DNA from: Acidobacteriota bacterium
Lineage (GTDB): Bacteria > Acidobacteriota > Terriglobia > Acidiferrales > UBA7541
Direction of reading: 5' to 3'
Assembly (NCBI GenBank): GCA_003224235.1
Contig: QHYU01000144.1
Location: 1 to 64,000 of the forward strand
DNA length: 64,000 nucleotides
The translations under genes and the position numbers were made by a program. Each line of letters opens with the position of its first letter. Position 1 is the stretch's first letter. The notes under the pieces are model-generated. The model ran no database searches, was not told where the DNA came from, and saw nothing but the letters and a program-made list of their open reading frames with translations. Positions 1-8,542 of this stretch are shown here, piece after piece.

Positions 1-2
1 CG

Positions 3-590
3 TTCAAAGTGCTGGGCGCGCTGGGCCCCGGCGGCGCGATGCAGGTGATTACGCAGGCCGACGGCAAGGGTTTGACGCCGCTGCTGCAATACCCCGAGAT
101 GGTAATTCACCCGCCCATGCTCTACTCGGGCTATACCGGCTTCACCATCCCATTCGCTTTCGGGCTGGCGGCGCTGCTGGGCCGCTATCCAGGTGAGAAG
201 TGGATTCACGTCACGCGTAAGTGGACGATGATCGCCTGGTGCTTCCAGAGCGCCGGCATTTTGCTCGGCGCGCATTGGGCCTATGCCGTGCTCGGCTGGG
301 GCGGCTACTGGGCTTGGGATCCGGTGGAAAATGCCTCGCTGATGCCCTGGCTGACGGGCACCGCCTTCCTGCATTCGGTGATGATGCAGGAGAAGCGCGG
401 GATGCTCCGAGTGTGGAACGTCTGGCTGGTCTTCTCTACGTTCTTGCTGTGCATCCTGGGCACCTTTCTCACGCGTAGCGGGGTGGTCAGCTCGGTACAC
501 GCCTTCGCGCAGTCCAACATCGGACCCTGGTTTGTGGGCTTTCTCGGTTTGATTGTGGCCGTGTGCATTTTGGCATTTCTCGCCCGTTCG
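3..590 (+). pseudogene. ccmF: Cytochrome c haem-lyase subunit CcmF, fragment
   Basis: The reading frame enters from upstream of the window, and the GTG at 9 is internal. It encodes the membrane core of a CcmF/CcsA-type cytochrome c biogenesis protein, which handles haem on the outer side of the cytoplasmic membrane. The tryptophan-rich haem-binding WWD motif is visible as WGGYWAWDPVENASLMPWL, followed by GTFLTRSGV and SVHAFAQS, both typical of CcmF. After FLARSK near 585 the family resemblance stops. The frame then runs to 836 only as an out-of-frame reading of a different protein. CcmF proteins are normally about 650 residues, so the C-terminal half is missing here. I read this as a deletion or rearrangement remnant, or an assembly chimera. 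The family call is sure; functionality is unlikely. Confidence 0.8.
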
Positions 591-1246
591 AAATCCAGTT
601 GCCGCCCGAGGCACAAGTTGAGTCTGGACTCGTACAGATCGAGGACGGGCAGCCCCTCCGGGACAAGCCTACCCCCGGCGACCACAGGGGCGAGTACTAT
701 TTCCGCTTTCCGTTGCGTCCGGGGGATACGCGTTTCGCGGTTGTCTATCAGCTGCCCTACAAGGGCGAAGCCGTGCTTGAACCCAAGATCCGTAATGCGC
801 AGGAACGCTTTGTGGTCATGCTGCCCAAGTCCATGAGGTTCGAGCCACAGGCCGCAGGCATCTTCCGGCCCATGCCGGACGTTACCCCGGATAACATGCA
901 GGGGACTGAGCCAGTGACGTCAGGGCAGACGCTAGCGTTCCGCATCTCGGGGACGGGCATGCTGGCGGAACTACAGGGCAGTCGGCAACAAGCTCTGAGC
1001 CGCGAGCCGGCAAGCCACGGCCGTGGTCTGAACCCCCCGACCAAGTCTCCCACCCCGCCCCAGCCGGCCACGCCGCTGCATAACCGCGACTCGTTCGTCC
1101 TGGTCGCATTGACCGTGGCGTTGACAGCCGGCAGCGTGTACTTGTACGTGAAGAGGAGACCGGGAGTGGCGCGCGCTAGGCGACGAAGTACTACACAACA
1201 GAGGCGGCAACCTGCCCGACAAAGGACTCGGTTCCGGTTGGGATGA
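580..1246 (+). pseudogene. C-terminal remnant of a membrane-anchored protein fused to ccmF
   Basis: From about 580 the second forward frame reads as a genuine protein (PFEIQLPPEAQVESG, then GEYYFRFPLRPGDTRFAVVY and VLEPKI). This is the pattern of an extracytoplasmic beta-rich domain. It is followed by a proline-rich linker and one transmembrane helix (SFVLVALTVALTAGSVYLYV). The N-terminal part is absent because the frame begins inside the ccmF fragment. The end after the helix is a short low-complexity basic tail, which looks truncated. The apparent start codon at 563 lies inside ccmF sequence and has no ribosome binding site. Beta-domain plus single-helix proteins of this kind are, as far as I recall, found beside acidobacterial ccm genes, so a deletion bringing ccmF and this gene together is plausible. 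I cannot name the function. Confidence 0.5.
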
Positions 1247-1347
1247 CTAGCGTAAACCCCTCGTTGCTATGAAAGAGGGAAAAATGTTGAACAATGGAGA
1301 GGCAAAGATTGACGGTGTCTGTAAAGGAAGGAAAGAAAGGATCTGGA

Positions 1348-2050
1348 ATGACAATGCGATGGATGATGGCACTCGGAATGGCGCTGGTCGCTGGGAGCGC
1401 CGCCGCGCAGGACGCTCCGACACTCAAGAGCCAGAAGGAGAAGCGCAGCTATGCCCTGGGCATAAGTCTCGGGAACAGCCTTCGGAAGCAGTCGATAGAG
1501 CTGGACTCAGGTCTCTTGATCCAGGGGCTCAAGGACGCCCTTTCAGGCAGTAAGACGCTCCTGACCGAAGAGGAAGTTCGTGCCACACTCGCCGCCATGC
1601 AAAACGAGCAAAGAGAGAAGCAGATTCTGGCTGCGAAGGAACTCGCCGAGAAGAACAAAAAGGAAGGCGAGGCATTTCTGGCCGAGAACAAGAAGAAGGA
1701 AGGGGTGGTGAGGCCTGCCGAGCGGGTTACAGTACAAGATCGTCAAAGCGGGTGAGGGAAACAAGCCCACGGCTGACGATGTGGTCGTCTGCCAATACCG
1801 GGGGACCCTCATCGACGGGACTGAGTTCGACAGCTCCTACAGTCGCAACCAGCCGGCGACTTTCGCGGTCAACAGAGTCATCAAGGGCTGGAGCGAAGCC
1901 CTTCAGCTCATGCCCGTTGACTCCAAGTGGCAGCTCTTCATCCCTCCCCAGCTTGCTTACGGAGAGCAAGCATCGGGCCGCCCCATCGGGCCGAACGCCA
2001 CGCTCATCTTCGAGGTGGAGCTGATCTCCATCCAAGACAAACCCAAATAG
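1348..2050 (+). pseudogene. FKBP-type peptidyl-prolyl isomerase, frameshifted
   Basis: This is a Mip/FkpA-like exported FKBP that would catalyse proline cis-trans isomerisation in the periplasm. The first part (1348-1710) has a signal peptide (MALGMALVAGSAAAQ) and the helical dimerisation domain (KRSYALGISLGNSLRKQ and a Lys/Glu-rich helix). The second part, in another frame up to 2050, is the FKBP fold: LPSGLQYKIVKAGEG, then GTLIDGTEFDSSY, then VIKGWSEALQLMPVDSKW and IPPQLAYGEQ. The two parts join if one G is removed at about 1712-1713. The start at 1348 follows a GGAAAGAAAGGA stretch. As sequenced, the product ends after the helical domain without the catalytic fold. The break may be a sequencing indel or true decay; the neighbouring ccmF remnant makes decay believable. 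Confidence 0.85.
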
Positions 2051-2967
2051 CGCGGCTTCGCAAGGAGAGCCGCGTACGAAGTCCGTCCATTCGGCGAGCT
2101 CGAAATGCTTCATGAACGCCTGTCTTCTGGCGAGGCACAGACCCGCGCCCTTCCGCGAGGAGCCTAAGCCCTACTTGATTGCTGTCGGGAAGATGATTAA
2201 GACCCAGCGGAACTGGCCTTGCGTCCGACTCGCTGTCTCAGTTCTTCTAAGGTTATGCCGCTGTAGACGGCCCGCTGACGTGGGTGATCCTTCTCAACTA
2301 ATTCGGCCAGCAAAGCCGACGAGAGGATTGACGATGCGTTTCACTGGCTGGTCCTTTCGCGCTCGTTCTAATCTTTCCGTCGGCGGTTTCTGCCCTTGCT
2401 CCGCACATCCTACAGCGTCACTCGCACGTGAGGGATGCGTTTTCTCGCCCCAACACCGGTTTGCCTTCTTACCTTGACTGATTGTCGGCGGCTACATGTA
2501 GACCCGGCCGACTGCACCACGCCGGCGCTTGCGACGGATTCCTCTCGAATTGAGACGCATTCGGAAGCAATCCACTTGGCTGAGCAACGCGCTTACTGTT
2601 ACGAGTGGATCGTGGCCGGGAGCCAGACGCAAGTGTGTCAATTCAAGATTGTCTCAACGCAGGGGTTCATCTCTAACGAGGCCGGCCGTGTCAAGGGTGT
2701 TTTCGTCTTGTTTTTTACCTCTTTGAGTATTTGTTTTTCCCCGTTGGGCACACCCGTGCGTTTGCGCGGACGCGCTGTTTTACTGGACGGATGATTTTCC
2801 GTCGTCGTCGGTCTCTGATCCGTGTACCACCCTACTCGCTCAGCCCGTGGTCACTTCATCATTTCGGTGTTGCCCACCAACCATCTCTTCGATCACTGTG
2901 GACCATGATGTGTTTATGCGAACTCCCTCTCCTTCAGGGAGGCGGGGTAGCCTAATCACTCCGGCAG
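2051..2967. other. Gene-free stretch left of the IS110 transposase
   Basis: About 900 bases with no convincing coding sequence. The open frames here lack recognisable domains and ribosome binding sites. T-rich tracts occur near 2700-2760. The stretch separates the broken FKBP gene from the 3' end of the IS110 transposase and probably includes one end of that element, whose exact boundary I could not find. Confidence 0.5.
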
Positions 2968-4044
2968 TCACGATCTTGCTGGACTATGAACCCCCTCTGG
3001 CATCCCCGCACGGGCACCACCGCTTTTCTGCCGCATCTGGCCGCGGCGACAGAACTCTTGGTAATCGATTTGATCGCGCAGCATGATCCACAGCCGAATT
3101 CCGAGTTTACGAGCTACGGCGACTCGCGTTTTACCTAGCCCCTTTTGCTGCAGCTTGCGCCGGTAAAAGCGTTTCAACTCTGGATCTCGGCGGACTGCGT
3201 GTATGCCTGCCTCACACCAGAGAAAACGCAGCAGCGGATTGCCTTGCTTGCTCAACCCACCAAGCCGCTGCCGCCCGCCGCTGGAATATTCGCTCGGGAT
3301 CATACCCACATAGCTCACTACCGCTTTGCCATCGTCGAAACGCGCCGGGTCGCCTAAAAACACGTCCGTCGCCAACGCCGTGACGGGCCCGACTCCCGGA
3401 TGAGTCATCAATAGCTTGGCTCCAGGACGCTGCAACGCTTGTTCCATCACCCGCTCACCGAGCTCGTCTATCTGCTTGCCTAACTTGCAGTACAAGGCTT
3501 GCAACTCGGTCCGTCGATGAGCTGCATGCGGTGCCAGCGGTAACGAAGCGATCGCCTGTTGGCCTGCTTGGCTCCACAGGGACTGGCCACGCCGTAAGCC
3601 GTGACTAAGAGCGATGGCTTGCAGCGTGTTCTGTACCCGTGTCCGCATGCGCACCCATTGATGACGGTGCCGTAGCAACGCACGCAGATCTCGCAGTTCG
3701 GCTGAAGGCATCCAAATCGATGGAAAGCGGTTTTCGACTTGGAGCTTCAGTAGCAATGCCGCATCCCGCCGATCATGCTTCTGTTTCCGTGGTTCAGCCG
3801 CGCGGATCTCTGTCGGGTGACCTACTTGGCGTTCAATCCCCAGTTCTTCCAACAGTTCTAAAAACCAGTACATGGATCCCGTAGCTTCGATCCCTACGAG
3901 GACCGGGTGTGGTAGTGCGGAATAGAATTCCCGCACTGTCTCTCCTTCGTGCTTCAGGGTCTTCTCCACCAGCTCCCCCGTCTCCGGATCGAGCATCGCG
4001 ATCGTCTGTTGTCGTGCGTGCAAATCAACGCCTATAATTCGCAT
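2968..4044 (-). CDS. IS110-family transposase (DEDD recombinase)
   Basis: The product is 358 residues, the usual IS110 length. The N-terminal RuvC-like DEDD domain shows D7 (MRIIGVDLHARQ), E53 (VGIEATG) and D91/D94 (KHDRRDA). The C-terminal Transposase_20 region shows HPGVGPVTALATDVF, with the serine-bearing segment PSEYSSGG and then LSKQGNPLLRFLWCEAG. The ATG at 4044 is preceded by GGAGG at six bases, so it is preferred over the upstream GTG at 4068. Known IS110 enzymes are guided by a structured bridge RNA made from the non-coding end of the element. In the IS110 subgroup this lies upstream of the transposase, here 4045 to about 4350. All acidic residues are present, so the enzyme could be active. 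Confidence 0.95.
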   Translation of the reverse strand: MRIIGVDLHARQQTIAMLDPETGELVEKTLKHEGETVREFYSALPHPVLVGIEATGSMYWFLELLEELGIERQVGHPTEIRAAEPRKQKHDRRDAALLLKLQVENRFPSIWMPSAELRDLRALLRHRHQWVRMRTRVQNTLQAIALSHGLRRGQSLWSQAGQQAIASLPLAPHAAHRRTELQALYCKLGKQIDELGERVMEQALQRPGAKLLMTHPGVGPVTALATDVFLGDPARFDDGKAVVSYVGMIPSEYSSGGRQRLGGLSKQGNPLLRFLWCEAGIHAVRRDPELKRFYRRKLQQKGLGKTRVAVARKLGIRLWIMLRDQIDYQEFCRRGQMRQKSGGARAGMPEGVHSPARS

Positions 4045-4057
4045 CTCGACCTCCTTC

Positions 4058-4101
4058 GGTCCGAGCACTGTTAGGGTGAAACCGAACAGTCTACTTGGAC
4101 C
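4058..4101 (-). ncRNA. Structured leader upstream of IS110 transposase, possible bridge-RNA part
   Basis: On the minus strand, directly upstream of the transposase ribosome binding site, a nested hairpin can be drawn. GGTCC (4097-4101) pairs with GGACC (4058-4062), and ACTGTT inside it pairs with AACAGT around a 12-base loop. In IS110-subgroup elements this non-coding side encodes the bridge RNA that recognises donor and target DNA. I see the fold directly; the bridge-RNA role is inferred from the family, and the full RNA would extend further upstream. Confidence 0.35.
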
Positions 4102-4141
4102 GTCGCGAGGCCGGCGTCGTTATGACATCACCCCACTCGGC

Positions 4142-4163
4142 TGTGCCAGAACTGTGCCAGAAC
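4142..4163. repeat. Tandem direct repeat, 2 x 11 bp
   Basis: TGTGCCAGAAC occurs twice with no spacer. It lies between the IS110 transposase and the integrase gene. A loosely similar TGTG-containing tandem pair is found at 6260-6282 on the other side of the integrase/tRNA-Ser unit. A role as recombinase-binding sites is only a guess. Confidence 0.6.
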
Positions 4164-4511
4164 TCGATCTATTCGAATCGTTGGGGTTAGCTTTGAGCGA
4201 AAAGCAGATGCCCCAAGTTGTTGAAAACACAGAGAAGCCACAGTAGGGAATGGAGCTGTTGGAGTCGGTCGGTGTGCGCCCAAGGTAGGCGTGCTATCAG
4301 ACCGCGCTGAGGCGCGAGATGGGGAATCATATAGGGCACTTCGCTCCCACTCCGAACTCACAGATCGTGGGGGCGGGATGGGCGACGCTTGACCGGTTGG
4401 CGACTCTTCTTCAATGGCACCATGGTGAGACAGATGGAGCGCTCAGGCCTTTGGCTGGTAAGAGTGCGATGGAACAGGGTGGGTTTGTTGAAATCACCCG
4501 CCCGACAGCCG

Positions 4512-4760
4512 ATGGTCGATAAGTCGATCGCAAAAGACACACCGTTCATCGCTTCAGGTCGCCGGAATGAATCTGATAATTATCTTTTTCTCAATCGGGC
4601 GGATGCCGAATCTTTCAAAGAGTGCATCGAGGGGAACATGAAGCGGAAAGTTTCGCCGAAATGGAAGGCAAAAGTCGATATTGCTGAGGTCACGCCCGAG
4701 GATGTTGCCCACTTGGACTTAGACCCGGCGCAGCACAAGTCACAAAACACAAAAGCTTGA
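4512..4760 (+). CDS. Small hypothetical protein in the integrase-bearing segment
   Basis: An 82-residue charged protein starting at MVDKSIAKDTPF, with a Lys-rich middle (NMKRKVSPKWKAKVD) and an acidic tail (TPEDVAHLDLDPAQ). There is no signal peptide, no membrane segment and no domain I recognise. The frame is open further upstream to 4389, but that part reads as non-protein-like sequence, so I prefer the ATG at 4512. No strong ribosome binding site is visible. It converges with the integrase gene across 57 bases and may be cargo of the integrated element. The composition from about residue 17 onwards looks like a real protein, but this could also be chance. Confidence 0.4.
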   Translation: MVDKSIAKDTPFIASGRRNESDNYLFLNRADAESFKECIEGNMKRKVSPKWKAKVDIAEVTPEDVAHLDLDPAQHKSQNTKA

Positions 4761-4817
4761 ACTCCGCGAGACGCTAGCACGACAGCAACGATCGGCTTTC
4801 TCGGGTCAGGAATCAAT

Positions 4818-6014
4818 TCAGGCAGCGTCGATTTTCGACCGTAGTTCGTCGACGCCGGTCAGTCCGAGATAAACCATCGTAGTTTCGAGACTGCGGTGTC
4901 CTAGCCACTTCTGAATGTTGCGAATGGGAATCCCGTTCTCCATCCAGCGGGTCGCTCGAGTCTTGCGGAAGCGGTGGAGCTTCCATTGCTCGCAAATATT
5001 ATCGGTCTTGCAAGTTACCTCAGCCCTGCGCTTATGATCGTAGCTCCCCCTGGTCACTGTGGTCCGGCAGCGGCCGCAGTTCAGTCCTGCCCGCAAGGCC
5101 AGGGTCTTAAGCTTCCGCAGAAAATGACCTTCGAGTTTGCCGCTCTCGCTTACAAAAATCCAGCGGTCGTGTGGGCGTTTTTCATAACGTTCTTTGAGCG
5201 CTTCTACCAAGTCTGTGGGAAGCGGAACGATACGGCTCTCGTGATTCTTGACAGTGAAGCCGACGTCTTTCTTGCCGTGAACACGAATAGTCCCTTTGTC
5301 AAAATCGAGGTCGTCCCATTCTGCAAACATTACCTCCCGTTCTCGTAGAGAAGAACCGAGGAAGAATTTGTAACGTTGCTTCTCTTCCTTTAGTCCTCCC
5401 CGGTCGAGGTACTCGAACAGGGCATCCAGTTGCTCTCGGGTATAAGGGTCGGGGATTTCTTCCTCGATGGTGGGCATCTCCACGAGCTTGGTCGAATTGG
5501 CGACCCCGTTTTTCTTCAGCAGGAAGCAGACGATCAGGAGCCGATTCCTGATGGTTCTGGCGGCAAAGCCCTCCTTTTCAAGGAATCGTTTGTAGGAATC
5601 CAGCACGTCATCGCGCACCTGGTCGACGAAGCGAACCGTGCCCCGCATCTGTCCCAGGAACTGGTTCAAGACCAGCGTGTATTGAGCGACTGTTTTGGGT
5701 GCCTTGCTGCGCTTCAGATCGAGAAATTTCTCGATGGCCATCTTTAGGGGAAGGCGGCTCGCATCGCCTTGGGCCAACTCGGCCACTGTGAGCCCTTTGG
5801 CCTGGGCTTCAAGACCAGTCTCGACAGTCTCCACTTCGGCTTTGGCGGCCGACAGACTCGTGGCCCTCATCTGGGTCCACACGCGCTTCCCGTCGTGAGC
5901 GTGGCGAAAATAGAAGGGGGGCTCGAGGTTCGCGCGATTGCGGCCCTTACCGGTGTTGACACGCTCGTAGCGCCACTGTCCTGCCGAGTTCTTCTGCCGG
6001 GTGTAAATGGCCAC
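4818..6014 (-). CDS. Tyrosine site-specific recombinase (integrase)
   Basis: A 398-residue phage/ICE-type integrase. It has an N-terminal arm-binding part, a SAM-like core-binding domain (MAIEKFLDLKRSKAPKTV and following) and a C-terminal catalytic domain. Visible catalytic elements are the first Arg in SSLREREVMFAEW, a Lys region (IRVHGKKD), HRFRKT carrying the His/Arg pair, and WLGHRSLETTMVY with the second His and the nucleophilic Tyr. Unusually, a Cys cluster (CGRC, then C-x5-C about 25 residues on) sits just before the HxxR box and looks like a small zinc-binding insert. I chose the GTG at 6014 because AGGAG lies nine bases upstream; the longer open frame runs through the tRNA and cannot be coding there. 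The gene lies directly beside the 3' end of tRNA-Ser, the usual attachment position. Confidence 0.9.
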   Translation of the reverse strand: MAIYTRQKNSAGQWRYERVNTGKGRNRANLEPPFYFRHAHDGKRVWTQMRATSLSAAKAEVETVETGLEAQAKGLTVAELAQGDASRLPLKMAIEKFLDLKRSKAPKTVAQYTLVLNQFLGQMRGTVRFVDQVRDDVLDSYKRFLEKEGFAARTIRNRLLIVCFLLKKNGVANSTKLVEMPTIEEEIPDPYTREQLDALFEYLDRGGLKEEKQRYKFFLGSSLREREVMFAEWDDLDFDKGTIRVHGKKDVGFTVKNHESRIVPLPTDLVEALKERYEKRPHDRWIFVSESGKLEGHFLRKLKTLALRAGLNCGRCRTTVTRGSYDHKRRAEVTCKTDNICEQWKLHRFRKTRATRWMENGIPIRNIQKWLGHRSLETTMVYLGLTGVDELRSKIDAA

Positions 6015-6114
6015 GGCCTGCTCCTGTTTTGGAGGAACCTCAAATGCGTCCAAAACGGTAGCAAGCGGGTAGCACGATGTCACTGGTACTTTGGTTATGG
6101 GCTTTTGAAAAGTA

Positions 6115-6204
<90 letters not shown>

Positions 6205-6543
6205 GCGTCCTGCCCTTGCCAGTAGTTTAACTCATATGCAAGGAACCCAACTAGCGGCTTTGTGACGCAGTTTGTGATGCGTCCCCCGAAACCTCCAGTG
6301 AATCTTGGCTGCACTCCTGTATCAACCTCTGCGAAATCTTGCGCAACGTTACTTATGGTATTCTTCGCACCGTCGAGTGAGCTCTGGGGCGACGCCCCAC
6401 TCCTGTGGAGAAAAAGCACGTCAAGGACTGGCTCTCAGCATGGGGATGGCCTCACCCCGGATGACGGCTTGCGCTGGGCGGGTCGAGGGATTCCTTCCTG
6501 CTCGTTGCGGGCCGGCAGCCTGCTTGAAAGCTGATCGCCGAAC
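6205..6543. other. Intergenic region between tRNA-Ser and the symporter gene
   Basis: About 340 bases without a convincing gene. It should hold the tRNA-Ser promoter (leftward) and the symporter promoter (rightward). Apart from the short tandem repeat at 6260-6282 I see no distinct element. Confidence 0.5.
6260..6282. repeat. Imperfect tandem repeat, about 2 x 11-12 bp
   Basis: TTTGTGACGCAG is followed directly by TTTGTGATGCG. It lies 55 bases upstream of the tRNA-Ser 5' end, on the side away from the integrase. Function unknown. Confidence 0.5.
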
Positions 6544-8349
6544 ATGAAATTCGCGCTGCTAGATTGGGCCGCGGTCGTTGGCTACCTGCTGATTACGCTA
6601 CTGCTCGGCCTGTACTTCCGGCGCCGCTCCAGCCAAAGCACCGAGGATTACTTCGTCTCCGGCCGCGACGTCAGCTGGTGGCTGGCGGGCACTTCGATGG
6701 TCGCCACGACCTTTGCCGCAGATACGCCGCTGGCCGTCAGCGGCTTGGTGTACACGCAGGGCATCGCCGGCAACTGGCTCTGGTGGAGTTTCCTGCCCTC
6801 GGGGATGATGACTGTCTTCCTGTTCGCGCGGCTCTGGCGCCGCTCGGGCTTGCTCACCGACGTGCAGTTCGCCGAAATGCGCTATGCCGGCCGCCCGGCG
6901 GCCTTCCTCCGCGGCTTTCGCGCTCTGTATCTCGGCCTGTTGATGAACTGCCTCATTCTGGGCTGGGTCACGAAGGCCATGACCAGTATTGTCGGGACTA
7001 CTCTGGGCAAGAGTGACGCGACCAGCCTGTTCATCTGCATCTTCTTTCTGATGCCGTTCACAGGCTTCTACGTGTCGCTAGGCGGCCTGTGGGGAGTCCT
7101 GTGGACCGACTTGTTTCAGTTCGTACTGAAAATGGGCATTGTTATTGCTGTGGCCTACTATGGAATCAAGGCCGTGGGCGGAATGGGCGCGCTGCTTACA
7201 AAGCTGGCCGCGATGCACGCTGCCAATGGTCCCGCCGCCTCCGACATCACCGGCATGCTGCCGGATTTCTCTCAGGGGTTGACCGCCGAAGCCCTCTGGA
7301 CGCTGCCCGTGCTGACCTTCCTGGTTCACCTTGGGGTGCAGTGGTGGGCCTTCTGGTATCCAGGTGCGGAGCCCGGCGGCGGCGGCTATATCGCTCAGCG
7401 CATCTTCAGTGCGCGCAACGAGCGCCACGGCCTGCTCTCCGTGCTCTGGTTCAACGTTGCTCACTACGCCGTGCGTCCCTGGCCGTGGATTCTCACCGCG
7501 CTCGCCGCCGTCGTACTTTATCCGGGCTTAGCTCGCCCGGAGACGGGCTACATGCTAGTGGCCACTACGCAGATGCCGCACGCGCTGCGCGGCATCCTGA
7601 TCGCCGGTTTCCTGGCCGCTTTCATGTCCACCATTGCGACGCACCTCAACTGGGGTAGCTCGTACCTGATTGCCGATTTCTACCGGCGCTTCCTGCGCCG
7701 CGGTGCCAGTGAAGCGCACTACGTCACTGCGTCGCGCGTGGCCACACTGCTGCTGGTCGTGGCCGCGGCGTACGTCTCTGCGCGACTGGCTTCGATCACC
7801 TCAGGCTGGCAGTTCGTGCTCGAGGTCGGCGCTGGCACCGGCAGCGTTTATCTGCTGCGCTGGTACTGGTGGCGGATTAACGCCTGGAGCGAGATTGCCG
7901 CCATGGCCACGGCGCTGGTCGTTTCGGTGGCCGTGCATTGGTGGCATCCGTTCACCGGCAGCGGGCCCGTCCTGTTCGCCAAGAGCACGTTGACCACGAC
8001 CGCGGTCACCACGGTGGTTTGGGTAATCGTGACGCTGCTCACCCCGCCCGAGCCGCAAGACGTACTCGTGAAGTTCTACCGCCAGGTGCGGCCGCACGTC
8101 ACCGGCTGGAAGCCCATCGCGCAGCTCGCTGCCGAGGTGCCCCCGACGCGCGACTTGGGACACAATCTGCGCGCCTGGCTGCTCGGCTGCACAATGGTGT
8201 ACGCAATCTTGTTCGGCATCGGCAAGCTGTGCTTCGGCAGGATCGCGAGCGGAGTGCTCCTGCTGGCTCTGGCTACGGTCTGCGCCGGCCTGATCTACGC
8301 CCACATCTCCCACCCGTCCCGGGGATTCGAGGCGTCGCCGGCTGACTGA
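6544..8349 (+). CDS. Sodium:solute symporter (SSS family)
   Basis: A 601-residue polytopic inner-membrane transporter of the SSF/SSS family, which couples uptake of sugars, amino acids or similar solutes to sodium entry. The N-terminal pattern is characteristic: a first helix (AAVVGYLLITLLLGLYF), then STEDYFVSGRDVSWW and GTSMVATTFAADTP, which carry the sodium-site region. Further helices follow, including LGGLWGVLWTDLFQF. The sequence GFLAAFMSTIATHLNWGSSY matches the conserved unwound-helix region near the family signature. An extended C-terminal membrane part follows. The substrate cannot be read from sequence. The gene stands alone, with a weak ribosome binding site before ATG 6544. Confidence 0.9.
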   Translation: MKFALLDWAAVVGYLLITLLLGLYFRRRSSQSTEDYFVSGRDVSWWLAGTSMVATTFAADTPLAVSGLVYTQGIAGNWLWWSFLPSGMMTVFLFARLWRRSGLLTDVQFAEMRYAGRPAAFLRGFRALYLGLLMNCLILGWVTKAMTSIVGTTLGKSDATSLFICIFFLMPFTGFYVSLGGLWGVLWTDLFQFVLKMGIVIAVAYYGIKAVGGMGALLTKLAAMHAANGPAASDITGMLPDFSQGLTAEALWTLPVLTFLVHLGVQWWAFWYPGAEPGGGGYIAQRIFSARNERHGLLSVLWFNVAHYAVRPWPWILTALAAVVLYPGLARPETGYMLVATTQMPHALRGILIAGFLAAFMSTIATHLNWGSSYLIADFYRRFLRRGASEAHYVTASRVATLLLVVAAAYVSARLASITSGWQFVLEVGAGTGSVYLLRWYWWRINAWSEIAAMATALVVSVAVHWWHPFTGSGPVLFAKSTLTTTAVTTVVWVIVTLLTPPEPQDVLVKFYRQVRPHVTGWKPIAQLAAEVPPTRDLGHNLRAWLLGCTMVYAILFGIGKLCFGRIASGVLLLALATVCAGLIYAHISHPSRGFEASPAD

Positions 8350-8542
8350 GCACACTCCCTCTGGTCAGAACACCGCTCGTACCCTCCTCGGCCTTCATAG
8401 GGTGCAGGATACGCCCACCAGGAAAAGCCAATGAATGTTCGGGGCGCCCACGCTTGGCCGACAGTCTCCAATATGGCCAGCTACACAGACGGACATGTCC
8501 AGCATTGTTGCGAGACGGATCCCCAGCTTGTCGCAAGACTGT

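Larger units (their letters stand above)
2900..4350 (-). mobile_element. IS110-family insertion sequence (approximate limits)
   Basis: The transposase at 2968-4044 defines the element. IS110 elements usually lack terminal inverted repeats, so the ends cannot be read by eye and the limits given are rough. The long non-coding side lies upstream of the transposase, as in the IS110 subgroup. The element sits in a decayed region between a broken FKBP gene and an integrase-bearing segment. Confidence 0.5.
4045..4511. other. Non-coding stretch: IS110 left side and tandem 11-mer
   Basis: No convincing gene. The part nearest the transposase is the presumed non-coding left side of the IS110 element. 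At 4142-4163 the 11-mer TGTGCCAGAAC is present twice in direct tandem. Confidence 0.45.

Noticed and set aside
2112..2794. Open frames of 119-121 codons in the gap before the IS110 element
   Set aside because: No domain, signal peptide or ribosome binding site; composition unlike the neighbouring genes.
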